The notes under the pieces were generated by a model, which was given only the letters and a program-made list of their open reading frames with translations, had not been told where the DNA came from and searched no databases. Shown here one piece after another: positions 33,732 to 63,542 of a stretch of 64,000 bases of DNA (its first letter is position 1; each line of letters opens with the position of its first letter). The position numbers and the translations under genes are program-made. The stretch is taken from assembly GCA_037039925.1 (NCBI GenBank), contig JAXRKP010001271.1, positions 42,501 to 106,500 on the forward strand, given 5' to 3'. Origin of the DNA: Doris montereyensis (Eukaryota; Mollusca; Gastropoda; Nudibranchia; Dorididae).

Positions 33732-34300
33732 TGATGATTTTATAAGAGAACAGAATGTCATATTTATACAAGTTTCCAATGTTTTCTCTGATAGTATAGC
33801 TTCATGGAGAACGTGTCACTGCTAACGCATAATACAATTTTGCACCGTTTGTCGTCACTCACATCAAACGTCATAGCTAACACTCACACTTGGTACCGGA
33901 TACTCTTACATTTCTTTTTTTATTTCGATTCAAGTCAATAAACTTTATTGTCTCCATAAAGGCACACCATCTTCGTCCGCAACGATCTATAACAATAGTA
34001 GATTGGAATAAAGAATGGGGTTTATGCGGCACTCTCGCAATCATTCTCCCAAGTCACGTGACAGTGGTAATGCCATTGTTTATCCGTCACCGAGTCATAG
34101 ACTTAACCATGGCTTATGCTGATGATAGAATTACATGTACTGTTGTTTCATTTGTGTCCATCATCGTTTCCCCCTTGTTATTGAAAACAAATACCTTCAT
34201 GAACATTGTAAAGTACCCAGATTAAATGTATCGTGTACATGACTATGAGAACAGGTCAGCATCATTTTGTCATTGTTAAGGGTACTGAAGTGTATGCTAA
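33732..34300. other. unassigned intergenic DNA
   Basis: Contains CAAGTCAATAAACTTTATTG, a word common at the ends of reverse-oriented repeats. The 111-codon open frame at 33890-34225 spans it and has no recognisable domain; I regard it as non-coding. Confidence 0.45.
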
Positions 34301-34310
34301 TCACCAATAT

Positions 34311-34456
<146 letters not shown>

Positions 34457-34682
34457 CAATTGGTGCAACATGAAAGGAACCATAATAAATACGTAAAATA
34501 ATTGTATGGATCTACGTATTATGGCTTCGATTCAAATGTATAGTACGGTATTAGTATTGCATTATTATTAACTCTTTCAGTATTTCACTTCCACTAGGGA
34601 AGTGTTTACAGGGCAGTCTGGGCATGTGTAGTGTTTTCACCACTGACACAAGCATCCTGCTGAGTAAGGGAAAGTCCGAATG

Positions 34683-34870
34683 AGAGATGAGGGAGCGTGG
34701 TTAGCTCGGTTGGTAGCACGCTTTCTTTTCTTGGCGAGGCGATGGGTGCCGACGCAGAGGTCGAGGGTTCGATCCTCATGGTGGCCAGGATTTTTTCTGT
34801 CTTTGTGTTTGTATCGCCTTTGTTCCTGTGGGGTTTTCATATTGTCTTATGTCATTACCTTCGAGATCCA
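34683..34870 (+). mobile_element. tRNA-derived SINE, family D, full copy
   Basis: GGTTAGCTCGGTTGGTAGCA, TTGGCGAGGCGATGGGTGCC, GAGGTCGAGGGTTCGATCCT, CATGGTGGCCAGGATTTTTT, TTTGTTCCTGTGGGG. About 1.4 kb from, and in the same orientation as, the copy at 33285. Confidence 0.8.
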
Positions 34871-34914
34871 ATATGATAACAGGTCCTATTATTTTACGGT
34901 TACAAGTCATAACC

Positions 34915-35085
34915 ACTAGATCTAGATCTACTTTCCTTGAATCTCCAATGAAACAATACACACCAAATACACCTGCCAGTAAAATTATGAACATAAGACA
35001 CTGTGCTTCGTGAGCTTGAAATGTAGATCTAGATCTAGATATCTAGATCTAGATCTAGATCTACTCTAGATCTAGATCTAGTCTC
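34915..35085. repeat. AGATCT palindrome clusters
   Basis: Two runs of overlapping AGATCT/CTAGAT words (34915-34932 and 35025-35082), related to the core word of the 23280-25165 array but without its other blocks. Confidence 0.7.
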
Positions 35086-35269
35086 TTGATGCATGCAAAC
35101 TCATTTTCAAAATCGCACGTTTTGTTAAACATGTAAAAGCAGTACAATGCCTTGGCATTTTTTGAATGAGGTCAACTCAAAGCGAAAAATGTAATATCAG
35201 TGAAAGTAGAACAAAAAAGAAATATTCTTCCAGCCCTGTACTAACAGTACACTCATCGGCCTTGCCAAC

Positions 35270-35360
35270 GGATGTAAACACCATTGTCACGTGGACGCAA
35301 TGGGCGACGCATAGATCCAAGGCCACCTTCTATTAGAGACGGCCTTGATAGATCCCGTTA
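35270..35360 (+). promoter_or_regulatory. possible promoter upstream of the Kelch gene
   Basis: A short CG-containing stretch with an E-box CACGTG (35288-35293) in otherwise AT-rich DNA about 2.3 kb before the first recognised Kelch exon. There is no direct evidence of transcription. I list it only because the gene's first exon must lie upstream of 37636 and this is the most promoter-like sequence nearby. Confidence 0.15.
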
Positions 35361-36620
35361 ACGTTATTATAAAAATGAATAATAGTTGATTAATTAAAAA
35401 TTACAATGCATTTGATGATAGTATAAATATGTTAGGTCGTTGCTATAATTTTATAGCACTGCGCAGAGCTTTGAGTAATCCACCGAACAAATTACACAGA
35501 TTTTTGTATGTGTTCATGAGCACAGTTAACACGTTCTACAGAAACAATACCGGTAAATTATATATTTATTATCTTTCTTTCACCACATAGGAAAGGCAAA
35601 CAAACTTTCGGTTTTGTTGTCCTTATATAGATCTATGTCCTTTCAGCAATTTCTACGCGAAAGGAGAGTTGGCCGGTCCGGTTACTAATCGAGATATGTT
35701 TTAATCTTGTTGTTGCTTGAGTATTGCTGTTTTGAAACTGCCAACTGTTGGTTTGCGTACAATATATATCTTTGTTTAAGTTGTTCCAGTCTACGGCATT
35801 TTGTAAAAAACAAACAACAATTGGAGTTTTATATGTTTATTGCTCCGTTTTGGCGTGGGGTATTTTAACTGCTCTTGAGTTGGTCTTGAGATGCAAATGA
35901 TTTCAAATCGACTGTAATTTAAATATCATTACATCTTTTTTTCCTTTTTCTTTCTATTTTATCACTCAATCGTTTGCGTGTTTAACAACAGACCATGTCT
36001 AAAGATATAAATTGTATATTATAAACGTTTTATAGAACCTAGTCTATTGTATTGCCACCCCCACCCCCTTTTTCCACCACACCTCGCATTTCCTTTTCTG
36101 ACAGTAAGAATGAAATTGTACCGCGATCACCAACTTAGCAATTAAACGAATGGTAGTAAGACCGTTGCTACTCCAATCCTCATCCTACTTTCAGTTTCTG
36201 CATGTTTGTTTACAAACAGGGAACTGTAATAATAAGGTTAGATTTCATACAGAGGCACGGTGATATCGCTGCTATGCTAACTCCCAGTCTGGGATTATCC
36301 TATATGGAATGTATAATTGAATATATAAAATACCTCAAGCTCTGTGGGTTACTGTCACCTACCAGACAAAATTGTTGTTTTCTTTTATATTCTGGGATCA
36401 ACCTCTTCATGAGAAATTGCTGAGTGAAGCATGTAAGTTGAAGAAAGTATTGATATTATTATATACTTATACTCTTAGAAAATGCTTTCAGCACATGTTT
36501 AATTAACATAATATTCTAAAACACACAGTGTCACTCAAGAGTCTTCTAAATTCTATTTCATTTTATTAACTAAGTTTTCTTTGGTCTCTTGAAATCATTA
36601 AAATTTTATAGGTACACAAG
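35361..36620. other. unassigned DNA upstream of the Kelch gene
   Basis: No convincing exon. A 73-codon frame at 36202-36423 has no BTB-like features. A missing 5' exon of the Kelch gene could lie here but cannot be identified by eye. Confidence 0.4.
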
Positions 36621-36631
36621 TTTCACAATGC

Positions 36632-36735
36632 AGGGGAACTCGATGGTCTAGGGGCAAGGTGTTGATATCTCAACCAAAAGGCTGTGGGTTCGTGTGCCGA
36701 CAGGTTGAAACATTTTCAATAGTTTTCATTTTTTT
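36632..36735 (+). mobile_element. SINE family C, head fragment
   Basis: GGGGAACTCGATGGTCTAGG, GGCAAGGTGTTGATATCTCA, ACCAAAAGGCTGTGGGTTCG and GGTTGAAACATTTTCAATAG match the family C head. The body is replaced by the adjoining CT tract. Confidence 0.65.
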
Positions 36736-36755
36736 AAAGTGAAACCCATTTTGCT

Positions 36756-37042
<287 letters not shown>

Positions 37043-37635
37043 CTCTCCCTCACCCCCTTCTTGTTTATTTAGGTTTCCCGAGAGAGCCTCGTTGGTAATT
37101 TTTGCAGGTTTTCTCTGTGTGTCATCCAGCCGTCTGTGAACGTGTGTTTGTGGTGACTCTTGCCATACCTTATGCCACATTTTTTTTTATGTCCAGCTTT
37201 GTGATGCAGTTTTTCATTTTAAAAATTTGTCTTGAAACGGCTGTTTGTGAAGGTTTAAATCTGTTTTCGATTGTAATGATTGGTGGGTTTGTTTTTATTT
37301 TACCTTAAATTAACATGGTTTTTCGCAGGGTATGTATAAATTTTAATGCAGACAGTATTCAGGATTTCATTTATAAATACTTCTTTTCATCTTTTAAAAT
37401 CCGCTTAATTGCGTAGCTAAATGTATAAAATATTGCATTTTTAAGAAGTTTTAAGAAAAAAATGTATAATTTGTTTTCATTTTTCTTATTGAACCTTATT
37501 TTAACTTCATGATGTAATTCAGTGGTCGTTTTTCTTTTTGATTTGTGAAATTGTAATATGAGCATAGTATATTAACATACAGCAAATTTATGCTAGGCAC
37601 TGCTTTAAAGAAAGTTTGTTATTTTTCTTCAATAG

Positions 37636-54646
<17,011 letters not shown>

Positions 54647-54669
54647 TTTGTGACATCAGTGTGTAATGT

Positions 54670-54800
54670 TGATATTAATGATAATATTGTTATGGTAATA
54701 TTGTTATGATAATATTGTTATGATAATATTATTATGATAATATTGTTATGATAATATTGTTATGATAATATTGTTATGATAATATTGTTTTGATAATATT
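54670..54800 (+). repeat. 14-bp minisatellite (GATAATATTGTTAT)
   Basis: About nine copies immediately downstream of the probable Kelch stop codon, possibly within the 3' untranslated region. Confidence 0.9.
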
Positions 54801-54929
54801 GTTATGATAAGATAACAATACAATTTGCAAGTTTCTAGATGTTATTACGAAGGTTTTCATTCATTTCATTGTAATATGAACTTATGAATGGATTTGATTT
54901 TGTTTAGAATTTACCGAGACAATCATATG

Positions 54930-55050
54930 CATGATTTTAGAGAAAACAGCAAGATAAAAGATATATATATATATATATATATGAAAGAATGAATTGAAAG
55001 AAGTAGAACCTTCCAGTAGTGCCCCAAAGCACCACCCACCTTATGATTGG
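54930..55050 (-). mobile_element. dispersed repeat family F, copy 6
   Basis: GAAAACAGCAAGATAAAAGA, a TA run, GAAAGAATGAATTGAAAGAA and TAGAACCTTCCAGTAG correspond to family F in reverse, diverged. Confidence 0.45.
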
Positions 55051-55197
55051 AAATTTTACTTGATAATGTAAATAATTTTTAGATGTATATAGCGCTTTTA
55101 AAACAAAACGAAGTACATGTAATAGATAAAAGATATAAATGGGCAAAGAGACATGAATAACACTAATAACAGTGGGGGGGGGGGAGCGGAAATGGGG

Positions 55198-55222
55198 TAG
55201 AGAGAGAGAGAGAGGAGAGAGA

Positions 55223-55284
<62 letters not shown>

Positions 55285-55345
55285 AAGAGGAGAGAGAGAG
55301 AGACAGAGGGAGGAAGAGAGAGACAATCCACAATTGAGTCAAGAG

Positions 55346-55383
<38 letters not shown>

Positions 55384-55420
55384 CTTAGAGGGAATGGGGT
55401 AGAGAGAGAGAGAGATCTTA
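55198..55420. repeat. imperfect (AG)n tract
   Basis: GA-rich purine tract with GGAGAGG and AGAGGGAG interruptions, broken by a short unique stretch at 55325-55350. A shorter run recurs at 55592-55640. Confidence 0.9.
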
Positions 55421-55471
55421 AAGGGAGGAAGATACCAGTGAGAGTAATATGAGATGTGGAATATCATATCT

Positions 55472-55592
55472 AGACTAATATGTATGGAATCACTTCCTTT
55501 TTATCCCACAAATAAACACAAGATCTTGGAACTGAACTTGTAAACTCTTTGCCTCATTCATTCAAATATGTATTGTTCAAATTATTATATGG
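55472..55592 (+). mobile_element. partial LTR duplicate (left)
   Basis: ACTAATATGTATGGAATCAC to TTATATGGTG is an almost identical duplicate of 56017-56141. It includes ACAAATAAACACA (a polyadenylation-like AATAAA) and TGTAAACTCTTTGCCTC. Here the segment runs into a GA microsatellite instead of a primer-binding site, so it appears to be a fragment of the same LTR placed in direct orientation. Confidence 0.6.
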
Positions 55593-55654
55593 TGAGAGAG
55601 AGAGAGAGAGAGAGAGAGCCATTAGAGAGAGAGAGAGGAGATCTAGGGAGGGGG

Positions 55655-55920
55655 AGGGGGGGGTCATACATAACGCTTATACACAGATTAGAAATGCTCT
55701 AGGCGCTTTACAATTTTAACAATCCACAATTGAGTCAATCAATAATAAGTTTACAAATATGTCTCTAAAAAAAAAAAAGAAGTGTTTCAACATTTTCTTA
55801 AAGGAAAAAATGTTTCGGCTGTTCTTGATGGCGGTCGGAAGAGAGTTCCAGATTTTGGGTCCATTGAATGAGGCTTTCTTGCTGTTCCATGTAATGAGTT
55901 GAATTATACAGTGCATGCGA
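55655..55920 (-). mobile_element. LINE ORF2 C-terminal relic
   Basis: On the minus strand (55716-55916) the reading includes FNGPKIWNSLPTAIKNS followed by IFSFKKMLKHFF. The pattern G-x-x-x-WNSLP-x-x-(I/V)-(R/K)-x-(S/A), then SFK-x-x-LK, is characteristic of the extreme C-terminus of reverse-transcriptase proteins of CR1/L2/Jockey-type LINEs. Only the tail is present, as expected from 5' truncation. Confidence 0.7.
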
Positions 55921-56016
55921 TCTTAAATTCAATGCGTTTGTGAACTGAGAACCAATGAAAACTGGTCTGATGTGTGTAGTAATATCATATCTACCATTTA
56001 ACTGTATGGAATGTCT

Positions 56017-56149
56017 GTGACTAATATGTATGGAATCACTTCCTTTTTATCCCACAAATAAACACATATCATCTTGGAACTGAACTTGTAAACTCTTTGC
56101 CTCATTCATTCAAATATGTATTGTTCAAATTATTATATGGTGTCAGAAG
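56017..56149 (+). mobile_element. LTR end and tRNA-Leu primer-binding site
   Basis: The LTR-like segment contains an AATAAA-type signal and ends around TTATA. TGGTGTCAGAAG (56138-56149) follows, which is complementary to the 3' end of animal tRNA-Leu (CTTCTGACACCA), a standard primer for several Ty3/gypsy lineages. The gag-like reading starts about 140 bp later. The full LTR start and the 3' LTR were not found. Confidence 0.65.
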
Positions 56150-56289
56150 ACAAGAATAGGTAACTAGCCTACTAAATCTATATCTTAGCCATTACTCACT
56201 ATGTCCGACATAGTTCAGTTCTAGATCTACTCCTCCTTCCATGAAGTTTTCAGACCTAGCAGACAGACGTAGCTAGCCTAGATCTAAAC

Positions 56290-58080
56290 CCAATCTTCTA
56301 GCGTGGACTCCTTAAAACCGAGCCCAATGAACTTTGAAACAGGAAATGTTGCAGAGAATTACAAAACATGGTCACAGCATATGAGGCTGATCCTAGCTGG
56401 GCCTGAGAAAAATTAACTGCAGCAAAGCAGCTACTTCCTACTCTACATAGGCCAGACAGGGCGAGATATCTACAATACCTGGTCCTTCGCACCAACAGCA
56501 TGGGTGAGAAGAAAACAAAATCGATGTTCTCTTTGATAGATTTTCTCAGTACTGCGAGCCTAAAAGAAACGTAACAATAGCACGTTTTAAATTTAATTCA
56601 AGAGGTCAACACGCAGACGAGTCTATTGATCAATTGGAAATTCGTTACAGAATTAAGGCTCTTTGCCAGACATTGCGAATTCAGAGACTTGAACGACTAA
56701 CTTTGTCAGGGATAGAGTAGTTTGTGGAACAAGAGACGAGAAGACAAGGGAACGCCTTTTGCAAGAAGAGGACTTATCCCTGAAAAAGGCCACAGATCTT
56801 GTCAGATGTATGGAAATGTCACATCAACAGATGACCAGCCTCACCAGAAGCAGCCTAGAACTGAAAGCGGTCAAAATGAAGAATTACAAATATAGACCAA
56901 GATCATGACAAATCAGCAAACAGCAGAGCACCACAGCTATGTCCCAACTGTGGGCAGGGAACTCATCCATAAAATGTCCCACCAGAAACAAGATATGCAG
57001 TTACTGCAAGAAAGCAAACCACTTTGCAAGGGTGTGTCGAAAGTTGAAAAGCAACAAACAAAAGGGACGTAACGACAAACCTTACAAAAAGACAGAGCCT
57101 TCAATGAAAGGAAGGAACATGATGATGAATCAGGAAGCGAAGAACTCTTCTTCGAGGAATTGAGCATCAAATCAATCCATGCAAAGGATGAAGTATATGC
57201 AAATTAATGGTGTCATTGCCAAGCTTTAAAAACAAGAAGACAACACTCAAGGTCAAAATCGGCACTGGGGTACAAGGAAATGCTTTACCTCAGCGGCTTT
57301 ACAAGAAAAATGTTCCCTAGGAATCGCCAAAGCCATCGTCAAAAATCATTACAGCGTACGGTGGTCATAGAATAAAACAATATGGCACATGCACTATCAG
57401 CTGCGAACAAGAAGGAGACAATACAAAACCAACAGATGGGTTTTATATTACAGAAGATGAAGGATCTGCAATCCTAGGGTTACTGTCTGCCCAAGTCATG
57501 AAACTGATTACAATTACACTATAATTACAGTGAATTGTGAACTGAAAACAGAGACAAATCAAAAACAAGTTGATAACAAAGCTCAGCTAATTCAACAGCA
57601 TCCAGATGTTTTTGATGGGATTGGAAGATTCCAAGGACAATATCACATAAATGTCGACTCAAACATTCCTCCTGTCATACATGCACCAAGGAAAGTACCA
57701 ATAGCACTAAGAGCAAGAATAAAGGAAGAACTGGACGAGATGGAACGACTCCGAATAATCACTAAAGTTAGTGAACCAACAGCATGGGTGAACAGCCTTG
57801 CTTACGTGAAAAGGCAAATGGACGCCCCAGACTTTGTCTCGACCCAAGGACTTAAATAAGGCAATTCTGAGAGCACACCACGTCACACCCCACCCTGGAG
57901 GAACTCCTACCAAAGCTGACTGGAGCCAAGTTTTTCTCCCTCTGTGATGCCAAGTGTGGGTACTGGAACATCCAACTAGATGAAGAATCCAGTTTCCCTT
58001 ACGACATCCAACTAGATGAAGAATCCAGTTTCAAATTACGACATTCAACTCACCCTTTTGGCAGATATCCCTTTCAATAG
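56290..58080 (+). mobile_element. decayed Ty3/gypsy-type gag-pol relic
   Basis: Gag-like segments start near 56330 (NFETGNVAENYKTWSQH). Two CCHC zinc knuckles follow at about 56935-57045: the first, CPNCGQGTH, is broken by a frame shift; the second, CSYCKKANHFARVC, is intact. A protease-like stretch near 57255-57320 reads IGTGVQGNALP, where the catalytic Asp of the usual D-(T/S)-G is Gly. At 57530-57859 the N-terminal part of reverse transcriptase follows (HPDVFDGIG; PPVIHAPRKVP; RIITKVSEPTAWVNSL). After 57860 the frame is lost, a block of about 50 bp is duplicated (57966-58037), and the element stops near FGRYPFQ, before the catalytic YxDD. No RNase H, integrase or 3' LTR is seen. It is not functional. 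This is a common animal retroelement class, described here as a broken copy only. Confidence 0.8.
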
Positions 58081-58769
58081 GATGCTATTTGGCCGGGGGT
58101 GGGGGTCCTGGAGTGAAAATTTTCCCCGTTTGTTCATTTCAATTTAACTTACATACAGGTGTAATGGGCATGGATTACTGAGTTGAAATATATGGTTGTT
58201 TTTTCCTGATGCATCCGGTTACCATTGAAATGGCAGACAGGTCGACCCGTTGCCAGACAATCAAACACGCTCAGGTTGGCCCGTTTGGTTGGCCCATCTG
58301 GCCATTAGAAAAATCGGGTTTTCCACCCACACCTGGATTTCTGCCCGTCAGTTTGGAGGTTCATTCCAAACTATCGGTTGACCTTAGGTGTGTAGGGCCC
58401 ATACTGGCTAACATTAATGAAAACACACACAAAAAAAAGACATTAATCAACGCAACAGACGCATAACAGAAGACGAAAGATATACAACCCACCCAAAAAG
58501 GAAATATATTATATGAAGAAAAAAAACACAGAAATCATTTATTTGTCTATCTGAAGTATCTACTTCTTGCTGAGTCTCAAAATTTAAGACAACAGTCAAA
58601 CATTTTTATTTAATGTTCCCATAATGCATCAGTAACGACAGAGATTCGTCTTCCAACAGTTGCTGACTGTTGTGAGCATGAACACAGTACAGGTTACAGC
58701 TTAGTGTACTCATGGACAAAAAGAAAACAAACACTTTGAAATCCTATATTCTTCGAAAGATTTCATATT
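58081..58769. other. unassigned DNA
   Basis: No gene recognised. The stretch 58230-58410 has short internal echoes (GTTTGGTTGGCCC, GGCCCATACTGGCTAACATT) resembling words in the 59160-59440 repeat. Confidence 0.4.
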
Positions 58770-59045
58770 TATCATTATACAACTCATTGCTATGGGATAT
58801 GAGATTTGTCCTTAAAATGATCAAATGCACCGCTTCATTCGCTTATTTATACATATATAAATATTGGAGGCTTTGAACCAACAGAAAAACTTGCTTTAGG
58901 CATATTATCTAAACAGGAATTTCTGTTTTTCTTCCAAAAAAGCATAGCATTTAGCAGTGTTCGGTGATTTATAAAGTTTTTACTCTTCCTGAAAGAAAAA
59001 ATAATGTCAGCTGGACTGAGGCGTTTAGATAGTTTCACTGACACT
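58770..59045 (-). mobile_element. MITE family 1, copy 3 (diverged)
   Basis: On the minus strand it starts GTCAGTGAAACTATCTAAAC. GCCTCAGTCCAGCTGACATT, a GGAAGAAAAACAGAAATTCC region, TTGGTTCAAAGCCTCCAATA and AAGGACAAATCTCATATCCC follow in the same order as copies 1 and 2. The distal terminal repeat is not recognisable, so the copy is older or truncated. The 101-codon minus-strand open frame (58847-59152) over it is not a gene. Confidence 0.65.
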
Positions 59046-59159
59046 GACAATATATTCCACTGACAATATATTCTTGTATTTGTATTACAGTAGAAGCAGT
59101 CTAACAACCCAGTTACCAAATACCCTGACCCGCCTACCACCCGTTTTGTCAAAATAAAT

Positions 59160-59440
59160 TAGCCCATGAACAACCCATCCGGACATGGCTAACATCCCCT
59201 GTCTAGACAGATGGGTTTTTTCTATACAAATTAGCCCAAGAACAACCACCCATACTGGCTAACATCCCGTCTAGACAGATGGGTATACAACTGGCTAACA
59301 CCCTCCCATACTGGCTAACATCCCTGTCTAGACAGATGGGTTTTTTCTATACAAATTAGCCCATACAACCAACAACCCACCCATACTGGCTAACATCCCA
59401 TTAACAACCCACCCAGACTGGTGTCTAGACAGATGTACAA
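59160..59440 (+). repeat. ~65-bp tandem repeat
   Basis: Three to four irregular copies of CATACTGGCTAACATCCC, TGTCTAGACAGATGGGTTTT and TTCTATACAAATTAGCCCA with ACAACCCACC. TGTCTAGACAG is a perfect palindromic core. Confidence 0.75.
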
Positions 59441-59604
59441 CCAACATTTACATTATAGATTTCAAATATGAAAGCATTTCAATTAAAGCAGATGTGTAGA
59501 TGTTCAGGCCATGTTTACCCAACTGTACAGTAGATATGTATGTCAAATTGTCTGTCAAGATGTATGCACCAACCATGGGCCTGCATACCAATAGTCAGCC
59601 TGTG

Positions 59605-62600
59605 TGACAAACAACATGTACAACCAACACATATGACCAAACATGACCAACACATATGATCAACATGTACAACCCAACACGTATGACCAACATGTACAAC
59701 CAACATGTATGACCAACACGTATGACCAACATGTACAACCAACATGTATGACCAACATGTACAACCAACATGTACAACCAACATGACCAACATGTACAAC
59801 CAACATGTACAACCAACATGTACAACCAACATGTACAACCAACATGTACAACCAACATGTACAACCAACATGTACAACCAACATGTACAACCAACATGTA
59901 CAACCAACATGTACAACCAACCTGTACAACCAACATGTACAACCAACATGTACAACCAACATGTACAACCAATGTACAACCAACATGTACAACCAACATG
60001 TACAACCAACATGTACAACCAACATGTACAACCAACATGTACAACCAACATGTACAACCAACATGTACAACCAACAACATGTATGACCAACATGTACAAC
60101 CACCAACATGTACAACCAACATGTACCAACCAACATGTACAACCAACATGTACAACCAACATGTACAACATGTACAACCAACATGTACAACCAACATGTG
60201 CAACCAACATGTATGACCAACATGTACAACCAACATGTACAACCAACATGTACAACCAATGTATGACCAACATGTACACCAACATGTACAACCAACATGT
60301 ACAACCAACATGTACAACCAACATGTACAACCAACATGTACAACCAACATGTATGACCAACATGTACAACCAACATGTACAACCAACATGTACAACCAAA
60401 TGTACAACCAACATGTACAACCAACATGTACAACCAACATGTACAACCAACATGTACAACCAACATGTATGACCAACATGTATGACCAACATGTACAACC
60501 AACATGTACAACCAACATGTATGACCAACATGTACAACCAACATGTATGACCAACATGTACAACCAACATGTATGACCAACATGTACAACCAACATGTAC
60601 AACCAACATGTATGACCAACATGTACAACCAACATGTACAACCAACATGTATGACCAACATGTACAACCAACATGTACAACCAACATGTACAACCAACAT
60701 GTATGACCAACATGTACAACCAACATGTACAACCAACATGTACAACCAACATGTACAATGTACAACCAACATGTACAACCAACATGTACAACCAACATGT
60801 ATGACCAACATGTACAACCAACATGTATGACCAACATGTACAACCAACATGTATGACCAACATGTACAACCAACATGTACAACCAACACATGTATGACCA
60901 ACATGTACAACCAACATGTACAACCAACATGTATGACCAACATGTATGACCAACATGTACAACCAACATGTGACCAACAACCAACATGTATGACCAACAT
61001 GTACAACCAACATGTATGACCAACCAACCAACATGTATGACCAACATGTACAACCAACATGTATGACCAACATGTACAACCATGACAACATGTACATGAC
61101 CAACATGTACAACCAACATGTATGACCAACATGTACAACCAACATGTAACCAACATGTATGACCAACATGTACAACCAACATGTATGACCAACATGTATG
61201 ACCAACACATGTATGACCAACATGTACAACCAACATGTATGACCAACATGTACAACCAACACCAACATGTACAACCAACATGTATGACCAACATGTATGA
61301 CCAACCAACATGTATGACCAACATGTACAACCAACATGTATGACCAACACGTATGACCAACATGTACAACCAACATGTACAACCAACACGTATGACCAAC
61401 ATGTACAACCAACATGTACAACCAACATGACCAACATGTACAACCAACATGTATGACCAACATGTACAACCAACATGTATGACCAACATGTACAACCAAC
61501 ATGTACAACCAACATGTATGACCAACATGTACAACCAACATGTATGTACAACCAACATGTATGACCAACATGTACAACCAACACGTATGACCAACATGTA
61601 CAACCAAACATGTACAACCAACATGTATGACCAACATGTACAACCAACATGTATGACCAACATGTACAATGTACAACCAACATGTATGACCAACATGTAT
61701 GACCAACATGTATGACCAACATGTACAACCAAATGTATGACCAACACGTATGACCAACATGTACAACCACATGTATGACCAACATGTATGACCAACATGT
61801 ACAACCAACATGTACCAACATGTACAACATGTATGACCAACATGTACAACCAACATGTATGACCAACATGTACAACCAACACCAATCAACATATGACCAA
61901 CATGTACAACCAACATGTATGACCAACGTATGATGTACAACCAACATGTATGACCAACATGTGACCAACATGTACAACCAACATGTATGACCAACATGTA
62001 CAACCAACATGTATGACCAACATGTATGACCAACATGTATGACCAACACGTATGACCAACATGTACAACCAACATGTATGACCAACATGTATGACCAACA
62101 TATGACCAACATGTATGACCAACATGTATGACCAACATGTACAACCAACATGTATGACCAACACGTATGACCAACATGTACAACCAACATATTATGACCA
62201 ACATGTACAACCAACACGTATGACCAACATGACCAACATGACCAACATGTACAACCAACATGTATGACCAACATGTATGACCAACACGTATGACCAACAT
62301 GTATGACCAACATGTATGACCAACACGTACATGACCAACACGTATGACCAACATGTATGACCAACACGTATGACCAACATGTACAACCAACATGTATGAC
62401 CAACCGCATATGACCAACACTTATGACCAACATGTACAACCAACATGTACAACCAACATGTATGACCAACATGTACAACCAACACGTATGACCAACATGT
62501 ACAACCAACATGTACAACCAACATGTATGACCAACACGTATGACCAACACGTATGACCAACATGTATGACCAACATGTATGACCAACATGTACAACCAAC

Positions 62601-63542
62601 ACGTATGACCAACATGTACAACCAACACATATGACCAACATGTACAACCAACATGTACAACCAACATGTACAACCAACACGTATGACCAACACGTATGAC
62701 CAACACGTATGACCAACATGTATGACCAACACATATGACCAACACGTATGACCAACACATGTATGACCAACATGTATGACCAAACGTATGACCAACATGT
62801 ATGACCAACACGTATGACCAACATGTATGACCAACACGTATGACCAACATGTATGACCAACACGTATGACCAACACGTATGACCAACACGCATTATGACC
62901 AACATGTATGACCAACACGTATGACCAACATGTATGACCAACATGTATGACCAACATGTATGACCACACGTATGACCAACAAGTAGGGGACCAACACGTA
63001 TGACCAACAAGTAGGGGACCAACACGTATGACTGACGTATGACCAACACGTATGACCAACATGTTTGACCAACACGTATGACCAACAAGTAGGGGACCAA
63101 CACGTATGACCAACAAGTAGGGGACCAACACGTATGACCAACACGTATGACCAACATGTATGACCAACACGTATAACCAACACGTATGACCAACACGTAT
63201 GACCAACACGTATGACCAACACGTATGACCAACATGTATGACCAACACGTATGACCAACACGTATGACCAACAAGTAGGGGACCAACACATTATGACCAA
63301 CAAGTAGGGGACCAACACGTATGACCAACAAGTAGGGGACCAACATGTACAACCAACATGTATGACCAACAATGTAGGGACCAACATGACCAACATGTAT
63401 GACCAACATGTAGGGGACCAACACGTATGACCAACAAGTAGGGGACCAACACGTATGACCAACAAGTAGGGGACCAACATGTACAACCAACATGTATGAC
63501 CAACATGTATGACCAACAAGTAGGGGACCAACATGTATGACT
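59605..63542. repeat. 13-bp satellite array, about 300 units
   Basis: Units ACATGTACAACCA, ACATGTATGACCA and ACACGTATGACCA fill about 3.9 kb. The first dominates at 59740-60470, the first two alternate in the middle, and ACACGTATGACCA with a longer variant containing AAGTAGGGGACC dominates from about 62600 to 63540. The minus strand of the unit has no stop codon in any frame, so frames of up to about 1120 codons (a 13-residue repeat with VGHTCWSYM) run through it. They have no other coding evidence and are not annotated as genes. Occasional units are shortened or extended by a few bases. Confidence 0.95.

Noticed and set aside
33890..34225. 111-codon open frame
   Set aside because: No recognisable domain, no splice context and no homology by eye; it overlaps a word typical of repeat ends.
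58847..59152. 101-codon minus-strand frame
   Set aside because: It overlies the diverged MITE family 1 copy and has no protein-family features.
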